Source: Streptomyces sp. NBC_01717 (GTDB lineage Bacteria; Actinomycetota; Actinomycetes; Streptomycetales; Streptomycetaceae). From it: 64,000 nucleotides of DNA. Under the pieces are notes generated by a model. That model did no database searches and was not told the DNA's origin. It saw only the letters and a list, made by a program, of their open reading frames with translations. Numbering within the stretch: position 1 is the stretch's first letter; every line of letters begins with the position of its first letter. The stretch is from NCBI RefSeq assembly GCF_036248255.1, contig NZ_CP109178.1:1240001-1304000 (forward strand), in the 5' to 3' direction. This document shows positions 43,986 through 52,482 of the stretch, one piece after another. A program made the translations under genes and the position numbers.

Positions 43986-45200
43986 GTGCTGGATTCCGCT
44001 TTCAGTGGGTATACATGCTGGTGGCGGGGTTGTTTGGGGTAATCGGGGTGGGTGGTTCGGGGTGGTGTTGCGGGCGCGACAGAGCCGTGATTCGGGTGAG
44101 GGATCGGTGGTGCGGCGGTTAGCTCGAGCGCGGAAGGCGCCGGCGGACTTGGTGATGCGGGCGCGGATGGTCGAGCTGAGCTGGGCCGGGTCTCGGGTGC
44201 CCGCGATCGCCTCTGAACTGGGTTGTAGCCAGAAGACGGTGCGGTGTTGGCTGCACCGTTTCAACCGGTACGGTCTCGAGGGTCTGGAGGATCTGGGCGG
44301 GCAGGGCCGCAAGCGGCGGATCACCGAACTCGAGCGGTCGAGGATCATCGCCCTGGTCAGGCAGCCCCCGCCGGGCAGACTGATGGTCCAGCCGGGCGGG
44401 GATCTCGAGGCCATGGACGAGGCCGGACCGCCGGAGTGGACCCTGGACGCGTTGGCCGGTCGGGCAAGGGAACTGGGGATTGAGGTGGGTCGCTCGCAGG
44501 TCCGCAGAATCCTGCTGGCCGAGGGCGTCAGATGGCGCCGCACGCGTTCCTGGATCCGTTCCAAGGATCCGGATTTCGAGGGAAAAGGACGCGGGTCGTC
44601 GGCCTCTACACCTGCCCGCCCGAGGACGCGACGGTCGTCTGCGTCGACGAACTCGGGCCGGTGATCCCGCGTACTTTCCCGCCGGCGCCGGGCTGGTCGC
44701 CGGACGGACACCGCATCAAAGCTGAGCTGGAGTACAGCCGCGGACCGGAGAAGACCTGGGTCTACGGCGGCTTGCGTGTCACGGACGGGCAGCAGGTCAC
44801 CATGACCGCGTCCTCCCGCAACAGTGCCTTCTACCAGCGGTTCTTGCGGAAGCTGGAGGAAGCTAACCCGGCGGGCGACATCTACGTGGTCACCGACAAC
44901 CTGTCCTCCCACAACAGCCTGTCGACCCGGACCTGGCTCGAGGACCACCCGCGTATCCGACACGTCTTCATACCCGTCGGCGCGTGCTGGCTCAACCTCC
45001 AGGAAGGCTGGTGGCGCATCTTCCGCAAGGCCGCCCTCGCCGGACAGACCTTCGCCGGCCCGGACGAAATCACCCAGGCCACCGAACTCGCGACAGCCCA
45101 GCTCAACGCCCGTGCCAGGCCATGGATCTGGGGCAGACCAGCACCACCCACCCGCCGCTTACGTCGCCGATATGTGTACTGCCTTTGAGGAACTCAGCAC
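43986..45200 (+). mobile_element. IS630-family insertion sequence (about 1215 bp) flanked by TA
   Basis: Inverted ends GTGCTGGATTCC (left) and GTGCTGAGTTCC (complement of right end) with TA at 43984-43985 and 45201-45202, matching the TA target duplication of the IS630/Tc1 group. The left TA lies inside the CTAG shared with the neighbouring IS701 element. Transposase is encoded on the forward strand in two frames. Confidence 0.88.
44107..45188 (+). CDS. IS630-family transposase in two frames joined by a -1 shift at GGGAAAA
   Basis: The first frame (to 44664) has the helix-turn-helix (RARMVELSWAGSRVPAIASELGCS) and the KDPDFEGK junction. The second frame (open from 44532) has the catalytic core: Asp in VVCVDELGPV, Asp in IYVVTDNLSSHNS and Glu in WLNLQEGWW. 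At 44580-44586 the sequence G GGA AAA is a canonical X-XXY-YYZ slippery heptamer in phase. A -1 slip yields ...DFEGKRTRVVGLYT..., matching the expected continuous protein of about 360 aa. A one-base deletion in a G run is the alternative. The start is uncertain (GTG 44107 assumed). Confidence 0.8.
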
Positions 45201-45436
45201 TAGGTGGTAGGCCACAGCACCGTAGTGACATGTGTTGACGATCAGTCCTCGACCATTGGCGATCAGCAGGGGTGCGGCGTGGAAGCTTGCGACGTAGTGC
45301 GATCGCAGGCCGACCGCTATGAGATCGGCCGCCTCCAGCGGCTGTTCCCAGAACCTCCCGGCAGGCGTGGCGTTGACCACCTGTGCCGCGTTGTTGACCA
45401 GGATGTCGAGTCGCCCGTGGGCCTACTGTCCTTTTC

Positions 45437-46219
45437 ATGTCTGCCTTCAGCCCCACCAGCGAGCACGTGCCCGTACGCGTCTTCGGCGGCCCGACCGCCC
45501 TCTTCGAGTACGGCGGGCTGCGCTTTCTGACCGACCCGACCTTCGACGCACCCGGCGACTACCCGAGGCCGGACGGCCGGCGGCTGACCAAGACGGCCCC
45601 CTCCTCCGGCCGCCCCGCCGACCTCGGTCGCATCGACGTAGTCCTGCTCTCCCATGACGAGCACCCCGACAACCTCGACCACTCCGGCCGTGCCCTGCTC
45701 GCCGACGTCCCGCTCACCCTCACCACACCGGGCGGCGGACAGCGCCTGGGGAAGGGTGCCACGGGACTGACCGACTGGGAGTCGGTCGAGCTGGACCGTC
45801 CCGGCGGCGGCACGATCACCGTGACCGGCGTACCCGCCATCCACGGCCCCGGACCGCGTGAGGAGGTCGAAGCGGTCACCGGCCAGGTCGTCGGTTTCGT
45901 CCTGACCGGAGATGGTCTGCCCACCGTCTATGTCAGCGGCGACAACGCCTCGCTCGATGCGGTCAAGGAGATCGCCGAGCGCTTCGCCCCGGTGGACACC
46001 GCCATCGTCTTCGCCGGAGCTCCCCGCTTCCCCAGCCTCTTCGCCGGAGCGTGCATCGTCCTCGACAGCGCCCAGGCAGCCGAGGCCGCCACGATTCTCG
46101 ACGCCCGCCGGGTGGTTCCCGTCCACTACGACAGCTGGGCCCACTTCACCGAGGGCCGAGAGGAACTGGTGGCCGCTTTCACCGCCGCAGGACTGGCCGC
46201 CCGCCTGGACCTGGGCTGA
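45437..46219 (+). CDS. MBL-fold metal-dependent hydrolase, UlaG-like (260 aa)
   Basis: Metallo-beta-lactamase-fold protein with TDPTFD (the L-x-TDP segment), LLSHDEHPDNLD in place of HxHxDH, IHGPGP and VPVHYDSWAHF near the C-terminus, as in UlaG-like hydrolases with a variant metal site. There is no Shine-Dalgarno sequence; TACTGT lies about 8 nt before the ATG, suggesting a leaderless message. Its upstream region abuts the truncated end of the SDR pseudogene, so its original promoter may have been replaced. Confidence 0.85.
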   Translation: MSAFSPTSEHVPVRVFGGPTALFEYGGLRFLTDPTFDAPGDYPRPDGRRLTKTAPSSGRPADLGRIDVVLLSHDEHPDNLDHSGRALLADVPLTLTTPGGGQRLGKGATGLTDWESVELDRPGGGTITVTGVPAIHGPGPREEVEAVTGQVVGFVLTGDGLPTVYVSGDNASLDAVKEIAERFAPVDTAIVFAGAPRFPSLFAGACIVLDSAQAAEAATILDARRVVPVHYDSWAHFTEGREELVAAFTAAGLAARLDLG

Positions 46220-46236
46220 GCAGACGGCGACCTCAC

Positions 46237-46608
46237 TCAGCTCAGGGGGGTCGACCCCCTGAGCGGTCTCCGTCGCTTTCGCTCAGCGGGCCGGGGCCGC
46301 CCGCATTGGCTGCTGCGTAGGCCGCTGCTTCCTCGGCCATGCTCCAGCAGCCGTGCGACGTCCTCGTCCCCGTAGCGGCGACGTATGAGGCGGCCCGGGT
46401 TGCCTCCGGGCACGTCCTCCACGACCACGGCACCGGAGGCAACGACCGCGCCGTGGCCGATCCGGACCCCGGCCATCACCGTCGACCGATACCCGAACCA
46501 CACGTCGTGCCCGAAGACGGTGTCGCCGCGGCCGGGCAGCCCGGTGATGAGATCGCAGTGCTCGGCCCACGCCCCGCCCATGATTTCGACGGGCCCAACC
46601 TGCTCCAC
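46237..46608 (-). pseudogene. Remnant of a CatB/Vat-type xenobiotic acetyltransferase
   Basis: Hexapeptide-repeat residues are recognisable: GDTVFGHDVWFGYRSTVMAGVRIGHG, AVVASGAVVVEDV, GGNPGRLIRRRY. About six residues normally between VVVEDVP and GGNPGRLI (P-YAIV type) appear deleted. The N-terminal half is missing, and after DEDVARLLE the frame no longer resembles the family. Chloramphenicol- or streptogramin-type O-acetylation would have been the ancestral activity. Converges with the MBL gene. Confidence 0.65.
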
Positions 46609-46777
46609 CCAGCTCCTTGTCCGGCGGGTCGCGACAGCGATTCAGCGCCGGTGGGCAGCCCGGCATGATCCGCCGGACAGACCCAGGCGTCCTTCGTGCT
46701 CGCGCAGGACGGGTGCGCTGGACGAGATGGTCCTGTCGCTGACCGCGAAGAGACTCACCTCCGGCAAGTTGCGCTGG

Positions 46778-46809
46778 GCGGATGGGGAAAGTCGCGGATG
46801 GGGAAAGTC
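46778..46809. repeat. 16-bp perfect tandem duplication
   Basis: GCGGATGGGGAAAGTC occurs twice back to back, just before the MazG-like pseudogene start. Likely a recent slippage duplication in decaying sequence. Confidence 0.9.
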
Positions 46810-46815
46810 TGGGAC

Positions 46816-47171
46816 ATGGACCTCAACGAACTCCAACGCCGCGCCCTGCGCATTCATGACCTCTACGACGAGTGAACCTGAGGGAGCGCGGCCGGGTGTG
46901 GACACGCGAGGAGTTCATGCTCGGCTTTGTCGGGGACGTCGGCGATCTGGCAAAGATCGTCATGGCACAGGAAGGCGCCCGTGACATGCCGAGCGGACGT
47001 GCCGCTCTGGAGCACGAACTTGCGGACTGTCTGTGGTCCGTGCTTGTTCTCGCGCATCGGTACGACGTCGATCTGGACGCTGCTTTCCTGCACACGATGG
47101 ACCAGCTCGCCCAATCGATCACCGCGCGAGGCGGACGCGACGTCGGCCGGCATGACCGTGGGCAGGTGTGA
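46816..47171 (+). pseudogene. MazG-like nucleotide pyrophosphohydrolase gene with 1-nt frameshift
   Basis: The first frame reads MDLNELQRRALRIHDLYDE and then meets TGA at 46873. The next frame, opening with GTG at 46872, continues NLRERGRVWTREEFMLGFVGDVGDLAKIV and ELADCLWSVLVLAHRYDVDLDAAF. Restoring one base between E and N joins them as LYDELNLRERGR, as expected for a MazG-like protein of about 118 aa. A GTGA re-initiation could still produce the 99-aa second part. Ancestral role: hydrolysis of nucleoside triphosphates to monophosphates. Confidence 0.7.
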
Positions 47172-47290
47172 ACTCTCGGGCCAGTGAGAGGGCCGTTTGG
47201 CCTGACTCTAGACCTCGGGGGGCGCCTCGCAGGGTTGGCACCCGGGATCCAGGCCGTCCGGCGGCACGGTGGAGCGCATACGCTCGTTTC

Positions 47291-47764
47291 GTGGGGAAGA
47301 TCTTGATCACCGGCATGTCGGGCGTCGGCAAGTCGACGGCACTCCAGCTGTTGCATCTGCGCGGGCACCGGACGGTGGACACCGATACGGACGACTGGAG
47401 CCGTTGGGTCACACTGCCGGACGGCTCCACCGACTGGATCTGGCGGGAGCAGGCCATCACCGACCTGCTGACCGGCCACGACGCGGGCAACCTCTTTGTG
47501 GCCGGCTGCAAGACCAACCAGGGCCAGTTCTACCCCTTGTTCGACCAGGTGGTGCTGCTGAGTGCTCCTGCCGATGTACTGCTGGCCCGTATCAAGGCGC
47601 GAACCAACAACCCCTACGGCAAACGGACTGAAGAACGGGACGCCGTTCTCCACCACCTGGCCACCATCGAGCCGCTACTCCGTGCCACCGCGGCCATCGA
47701 GATCGACGCCACCGCGCCCGTCGAACGCATCGTGCAACAGCTGGAAGAACTCTCTGAGCACTGA
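47291..47764 (+). CDS. P-loop NTPase / AAA-type nucleotide kinase-like protein (157 aa)
   Basis: Walker A motif GMSGVGKST at residues about 7-15, then TDTDDWSRW (Walker-B-like acid after a short strand) and a lid-like NNPYGKRTEERD. Size and layout resemble small shikimate/adenylate-kinase-type proteins of unknown substrate. The GTG at 47291 starts directly before the first beta strand (KILITG). A -10-like CATACGCT lies about 6-13 nt upstream, again suggesting leaderless translation. A longer upstream frame lacks any similarity. Followed by a hairpin. Confidence 0.85.
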   Translation: MGKILITGMSGVGKSTALQLLHLRGHRTVDTDTDDWSRWVTLPDGSTDWIWREQAITDLLTGHDAGNLFVAGCKTNQGQFYPLFDQVVLLSAPADVLLARIKARTNNPYGKRTEERDAVLHHLATIEPLLRATAAIEIDATAPVERIVQQLEELSEH

Positions 47765-47767
47765 CGT

Positions 47768-47792
47768 CTGCGGTCGGCTGAGCCGACCGCAG
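47768..47792. terminator. Hairpin after the P-loop NTPase gene
   Basis: Perfect 11-bp stem CTGCGGTCGGC / GCCGACCGCAG with TGA loop, 3 nt after the stop codon. Confidence 0.8.
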
Positions 47793-47888
47793 AGCGTCGG
47801 CCGTGCTCGGGACGGTCGGAGCCCGAACCCCGCGCCCACTCCCGGGCCGTGCCACACATAACCCCCCGGAACAGGGGCACCAGACCCT

Positions 47889-48347
47889 ATGACCCGAGCT
47901 CCGGCAGGCGCATCCCCCGACCTGCCCGAGCCCCGCGGCCCCACCAGTTCCCCCCGCCGGTGGGGCCGACTCACGTTCCGGCCTACTTCACCGGCTTCCC
48001 TGGTCGCCCGCCACCGGCCGACACTGGACCGGGATCTGGGCGAGACACACGGCACGGTCGCGGTCCGGACGCCGTCCCACCCAGTGGCTCTTGACCTGCT
48101 CGCCGAAACCCGGCCGATGGCTGTCTCCAGCGCCAACCTGACCAGACAGCCGTCCCCGCAGGACTGCGATGCAGCTCACGGCATACTCGGCGACCCGGTC
48201 GCCGTCTACCTGGACGGCGGACCCACCGCGGCCGCCGTCGCCTCCTCGATCGTGGGTCTCACCGGCTGGGTCTCCATCCTGAAACGCGCGGGCGCGATCA
48301 ACGCCGAGCGCCTGCTCAAGGTGGTGCCCGACCTGCAGGAGCCATGA
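47889..48347 (+). pseudogene. C-terminal fragment of a Sua5/YrdC threonylcarbamoyl-AMP synthase homologue
   Basis: From about 48045 the frame reads TVAVRTPSHPVALDLLAET, MAVSSANLT, and then VAVYLDGGPTAAAVASSIV, the second half of a YrdC domain. The N-terminal half, including the usual PT(D/E)T-x-Y-G-L nucleotide site, is missing; the first 50 residues are low-complexity Pro/Arg-rich and resemble nothing. This is probably a truncated paralogue of the tRNA t6A enzyme, whose housekeeping copy should be elsewhere. Confidence 0.65.
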
Positions 48348-48558
48348 CCCGAACCCGTCGGCAACGCCACAGGACGGCACAGTCGACCTGCTTCAGCCAC
48401 CCGTTCGGCGGGCGTCGTGATCGCGGTAGCGGCGTTGCGCGCTGTGTGGCGAAACACGGTGAACAACGCGCCCACGGCCGGGGCGCCGGACACGGCGCCG
48501 CTCCTGTTTTTCGGACCCCCACACAGCAGCGAGCCGGGGCTGGACGTATTCTGCGGCC

Positions 48559-49197
48559 ATGACTGAGGACCCACCGCTGACTCCGTCCGAAGCCGTCGAG
48601 GTGCTGCTGGCCGGCAACCAACGCTTCGTGGCGGGCGCGCCGCAGCACCCGAACCAGGACGCCGCGCGCCGCGCCCAGACCGCACCCGTCCAGCGCCCCT
48701 TCGCCGTGCTGTTCGGCTGCTCCGACTCACGCCTGGCCGCAGAGATCATCTTCGACCGGGGTCTGGGAGACCTGTTCGTGGTCCGCACCGCAGGCCACGT
48801 GGCGGGGCCGGAGGTGCTGGGCAGCATCGAGTACGGCGTGAGCGTGCTGGACTGCCCACTGGTGGTGGTACTGGGTCACGACTCATGCGGCGCGGTGGCG
48901 GCCACCCGTGCCGCTCTGGCCGACGGCGTCCCCGCCACCGGATACGTACGCGACCTCATCGAGCGCGTCACCCCCAGCGTCCTTTCCGCCCGCGCCGCCG
49001 GGCTCACCGAAGACGACGACATCATCGCCGAGCACATACGGCACACCGTCGACCTCCTGCTGGACCGCTCCCGGGTCCTCGCCGACCAGGTCACCACCGG
49101 AAAAACCGCTGTGGTGGGCCTGTCCTACCACCTGGCCGACGGGAGCGCCCGACTCATCACGAGCCGCGGCCTGCCCGTGGAGGCAGCGGGCGCCTGA
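48559..49197 (+). CDS. Beta-class carbonic anhydrase (212 aa)
   Basis: Reversible hydration of CO2. Zinc ligands are evident: Cys and the Asp-Arg dyad in FGCSDSRL, and His and Cys in LGHDSCGAV. GNQRFVAG near the N-terminus and the hydrophobic C-terminal GLSYHLADGSARLI are typical of bacterial beta-CAs. Length is normal and the protein appears cytoplasmic. It is an intact gene amid several decayed neighbours. Confidence 0.93.
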   Translation: MTEDPPLTPSEAVEVLLAGNQRFVAGAPQHPNQDAARRAQTAPVQRPFAVLFGCSDSRLAAEIIFDRGLGDLFVVRTAGHVAGPEVLGSIEYGVSVLDCPLVVVLGHDSCGAVAATRAALADGVPATGYVRDLIERVTPSVLSARAAGLTEDDDIIAEHIRHTVDLLLDRSRVLADQVTTGKTAVVGLSYHLADGSARLITSRGLPVEAAGA

Positions 49198-49423
49198 ACG
49201 GTTCACAGGCGGACGGCGAGGGCTATGTCAGGCGCCGCCACCAGGGGTCCGCGCTCGCCGAGGCCGGCGCGGATTCGGCGGAGGCGCTCGCGGAGGCTCG
49301 CAGGGTCCCGACCGTGACTGGACTCTCATCTGAGCCGAGCAGAGCTTGCCCGACCGCGTCGTTTCGGATTCACACCGATGCGAGGGCCTTCGTCCTCGCC
49401 CCCGCATCGGCCCCGATGCAAAC

Positions 49424-49804
49424 TCAGCCGCCGTAGGTGTGGACGTAGTCGAAACGGGCGGTCGCCCCGGCCGTGTTGAGGGAGACCAGGCCGATGCGGA
49501 GCGTCTGCTCCTTCGGCAGGGTCCACGCACCGGTCCACGTCCAGTGCACCCCGTCCGTGCTGGTGCCGGCGCGGACCTCGTGCTCGTTCCCGGACCTGTC
49601 GTAGTGGTAGGACAGCCGCATCCACAGCGTCTCCGCCGCGGGACCGCCCCACATCGGCCCGTACGCCACGGCCGTCGGCGGTGTGGTGGTTGGCCGCGCA
49701 CGACCCGGCTCCCAGCGGATCGCGGGCCCGAGCGCGACCGGCGCCACACGCGCGTCTCCCGGGGGTGCACAGCAACTCCTGGGTTCCGCCTCGGACTGCG
49801 CCAT
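49424..49804 (-). CDS. Short protein with ConA-like/DUF1349-type C-terminus (126 aa)
   Basis: The C-terminal 70 residues (LWMRLSYHYDRSGNEHEVRAG, STDGVHWTWTGAWTLP, IGLVSLNTAGATARFDYVHTY) match the last strands of concanavalin-like glucanase modules found at the end of beta-xylosidase-type proteins. The N-terminal CCAPPGD segment looks unrelated, perhaps from another gene. A strong AGGAGGT precedes the ATG, so it may be expressed. It is probably a deletion chimera; the lectin-like fold is incomplete. Confidence 0.5.
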   Translation of the reverse strand: MAQSEAEPRSCCAPPGDARVAPVALGPAIRWEPGRARPTTTPPTAVAYGPMWGGPAAETLWMRLSYHYDRSGNEHEVRAGTSTDGVHWTWTGAWTLPKEQTLRIGLVSLNTAGATARFDYVHTYGG

Positions 49805-50057
49805 GCGACCTCCTACCTAGGCCTGATCCACGCCCCGAGGCTACGTCACCAGCGGTGACGGCCTCGACGGCCGCCGCCGCGGACGGTCCGCATCGGCGAT
49901 CGAGGGCCTTCTGGCGGCCCTGTGCCGCAGCGACCTCCGCGCCGGCCTCGCGTGCACCTGGCGCCGGACGGGCCGTGAGCAGGAGGCACTTGAACGGACC
50001 GAGCGCGCGCTGCGCGACGTCGGCGGCGAACGGCCTTCGGGCCGACGGTGCGGGAGT

Positions 50058-51539
50058 TCAGCCCCTGGACGCCGTCACGAACCGAGTCCGTTCCTCCGCG
50101 TCCGCGTCGAAGCCGACCGGCTCCCAGTGCTTCGCCAGCAGTGCGATCAGGCCGAGGACGGGGGCGGCGAGGATGACCCAGTAGACACGTGTTCCGAGGC
50201 CGCTGCTGAGGATGGGGAAGAAGAACAGCGTCAGCGTCGAACCGAGGCGCAGCACGGCCTGGTTGAAGCCGATGCTGACGCCGCGCATCGAGGTCGGGAA
50301 GCCCAGCGAGGCGTAGCTCATGATGTGCGCGCCGGGGCCGAAGCCCTGGGCGAACATGAACGCGCCGAGCATCAGGACACCGGCTGTCACGAAGGCCGTC
50401 CCGGACGGGTCTCCGATGAGACCGAGCACCGTGATGGCAACGAACTGGATCGCGAAGCCCAGCGTCATCATCGGCCAGGCGCCGCGGGTCGACGCCCAAC
50501 GGATGCCGAGAATTCCACCGGTCAGGGCGAAGACGAGGTTCAGCGCGAAAGAGGACGCGATCGTGGTCAGCGGGCCCTGGGTCATCAGTGTGGCGATGAT
50601 GATCGGCAGTCCGAACGCGACCGCGTTGTAGCCGAAGGTCTCCGCCAGACCGACCGTCACCGACTGGATCGTGCGCGTGCGGTACGGAGGGGTGAAGAGC
50701 CGTGCGTACGCGGCGAGGCCGGGCTTGGGCGGGCGGGGCGTCGTCGCGGGCGCGTCCTCGGCGACGCGCGCGTCCACGCCGTACGACTGCCGCAGGATCC
50801 TCGCCGCGCCTTCCAGATCGCCCTGGTCGGCGGCCCAGGTCGGGGACTCGTTCATGTAGCGCCGGCGCAGCAGCAGCACCAGCAGCGCGGGTATCGCGCC
50901 GAAGCCGACGGTGAACCGCCACAGCCAGCCCAACTGGGCGTCCGGCAGGAGGAAGTACAGCAGCATGATCACCAGGTAGCAACCGCTGGTCGCGGTGTAC
51001 CAGGCAGGTGACCAGGCGGCCGTGCGTGAGCCCTTGCTGCCCTTGCCGCGCAGCCGGGAGAACTCGGCGAGGAACGCGATCGCGACCGGGATGTCCATGC
51101 CGACGCCGATGCCCATCACGAAGCGTGCGGCGATCAGCGTCCACACGTCCTGCGCCACCGCGCACACCAGCGCGGTGGCGACGAAGAAGAGCATGTTGGC
51201 CATGAAGACCCGGTAGCGGCCGATTCGGTCCACCAGCCAGCCGCCGACGAGCGCGCCGAGGAGCGAACCGACGCTGATCGAGGCGGTGACCGTGCCGGCC
51301 ATGGTGGAGCTGAGACCGAACTGTTCCGTGATGTCGGGCAGCCCATAGGCGAGGGAGCTCAGGTCGTAGGCATCGAGGAAGATGCCGCCGAGCGCGATGA
51401 TCACGATCATCTTGGCGTGACGGCCTCGCGCCGTGCCCGAGTTGACCAGATCGGAGACGTCGGCCGCGGAACGGATCAGTACCGTGCTCGACGTCGTCAC
51501 CGGGGATGTGCTGGTGGACAGGGGGGAGGTGGAGCTCAC
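50058..51539 (-). CDS. MFS transporter, sugar-porter/aromatic-acid-symporter-like (493 aa)
   Basis: Twelve predicted helices, a 40-residue Ser/Thr-rich soluble N-terminus, and the MFS signature GGWLVDRIGRYRVFM after TM2. FARFVMGIGVGMDIPVAIAFLAEFSRLRGKGSKG resembles the SP/AAHS groups of H+-coupled solute importers. It diverges from the GntR regulator at 51815 with the 18-bp motif in between, so it is probably part of that regulon and imports the substrate or inducer of the 50-56 kb locus. Confidence 0.88.
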   Translation of the reverse strand: MSSTSPLSTSTSPVTTSSTVLIRSAADVSDLVNSGTARGRHAKMIVIIALGGIFLDAYDLSSLAYGLPDITEQFGLSSTMAGTVTASISVGSLLGALVGGWLVDRIGRYRVFMANMLFFVATALVCAVAQDVWTLIAARFVMGIGVGMDIPVAIAFLAEFSRLRGKGSKGSRTAAWSPAWYTATSGCYLVIMLLYFLLPDAQLGWLWRFTVGFGAIPALLVLLLRRRYMNESPTWAADQGDLEGAARILRQSYGVDARVAEDAPATTPRPPKPGLAAYARLFTPPYRTRTIQSVTVGLAETFGYNAVAFGLPIIIATLMTQGPLTTIASSFALNLVFALTGGILGIRWASTRGAWPMMTLGFAIQFVAITVLGLIGDPSGTAFVTAGVLMLGAFMFAQGFGPGAHIMSYASLGFPTSMRGVSIGFNQAVLRLGSTLTLFFFPILSSGLGTRVYWVILAAPVLGLIALLAKHWEPVGFDADAEERTRFVTASRG

Positions 51540-51774
51540 GAGCGCCTTCCGGTGTGGTGCAGGGACGTACCGGCGGATCGTATGCGCCGACCGGAATTCG
51601 TTCGCAAATCCGTCCGCATAGTGGTCACCGATATGGACATGATCACGAGTGGTACACGGCCGACAACCCGGCGTCGAGCCCGAACTTCAGGGAGCCGCGT
51701 CGGGATCCACGTCGAGCCCCCCGGCTCCGCACAGGGCTTATGGGCCAGTTGCTCGTCGGTCCGTGCTAACTTCC

Positions 51775-51792
51775 GTATACAAGTTGTATGCG
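51775..51792. promoter_or_regulatory. Putative GntR operator, copy 1 (GTATACARGTYGTATGCG)
   Basis: GTATACAAGTTGTATGCG lies 23 nt before the GntR ATG. A near-identical copy differing at two positions is at 55120-55137. It consists of GTATAC and GTATGC half-words, 5 nt apart. Expected target of the FCD-type GntR protein and autoregulatory by position. Confidence 0.65.
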
Positions 51793-51814
51793 ATGCGGTT
51801 CCACGGGAGCTCAG

Positions 51815-52444
51815 ATGGCGACGTCCGGTCGGGAGAAGGCATACGCCTACCTCAAGGAAACAGTGCTCACCGACCCGGCGATGCAGGGTGAGTTCCTCTC
51901 CGAGCAGGAGATCGCCGATCGCATCGGCGTCTCCCGCACTCCCATCCGCGAAGCCCTGCTGCTGCTCGCGGCCGAGGATCTGGTCCAGATGGTGCCCCGG
52001 CGCGGAGCGCGGGTCGCCAGGCTGACCGGGCGGGAGATCTCCGAGCTGATGGAGTTGCGCGGCATCGTAGAACGGTATGCGGCGGAACAGGTCATCGCGT
52101 TGGACCGCGCGCCCGTCGAGGAACTGGCCGAGCTGTTGGAGCGGCAGCGTGGGCTGAGCGGACCCGACGACGCCAAAGAGTTCATCGCCATCGACCATCG
52201 CTTTCACACGACGCTCGTCTCGGCCGTCGGCAACGGCCTCCTCGACCGCCACTACGACGGGCTGCGCAGCCGCCAGGTGCGTGCGGGCGTCGTGGCACTG
52301 TACAACCAGAAGGGTCGGCCGCAGTCGGTGATCGACGAACACCGGGCGATCCTGGACGCGATCGCCGCGGCCGACGCGGGCGCGGCGAGCGCGGCGATCG
52401 ACAGCCACCTGGAGTCGACGCTGCGGGTCCTGCTCGTGGGGTGA
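51815..52444 (+). CDS. GntR-family regulator, FadR/FCD subfamily (209 aa)
   Basis: N-terminal winged helix (EFLSEQEIADRIGVSRTPIREALLLLAAEDLVQMVPRRGARV in the GntR layout) followed by an all-helical FCD ligand domain with metal-ligand-type residues (Asp/His in AIDHRFHTTL, the later His in DEHRAI and SHLE). ATG 51815 follows GGGAG; an upstream ATG is in frame but would cover the operator. It divergently neighbours one MFS gene and probably also controls the promoter region at 55.1 kb. Confidence 0.9.
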   Translation: MATSGREKAYAYLKETVLTDPAMQGEFLSEQEIADRIGVSRTPIREALLLLAAEDLVQMVPRRGARVARLTGREISELMELRGIVERYAAEQVIALDRAPVEELAELLERQRGLSGPDDAKEFIAIDHRFHTTLVSAVGNGLLDRHYDGLRSRQVRAGVVALYNQKGRPQSVIDEHRAILDAIAAADAGAASAAIDSHLESTLRVLLVG

Positions 52445-52482
52445 CGCGGAACCGGCAGGCACGGTTCGCCCGCCGCCTCCGC

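Larger units (their letters stand above)
42166..45424 (-). pseudogene. SDR-family dehydrogenase gene, 5'-truncated and split by two insertion sequences
   Basis: The downstream half (42166-42540) encodes YGAQKAGADKMAADMAKDL to the C-terminus. The middle part (45203-45424) encodes GRLDILVNNAAQVVNATP through CHYGAVAYHL. Removing everything between 42540 and 45204 restores one unbroken frame reading CHYGAVAYHLGPAYGAQK, including the catalytic YxxxK, so the insertion lies only a few codons before the active-site Tyr. Codons for the Rossmann glycine motif are missing: an in-frame stop precedes the HGRLDIL segment at about 45424, next to the unrelated MBL gene. The gene is therefore dead at least twice over. 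Confidence 0.88.
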
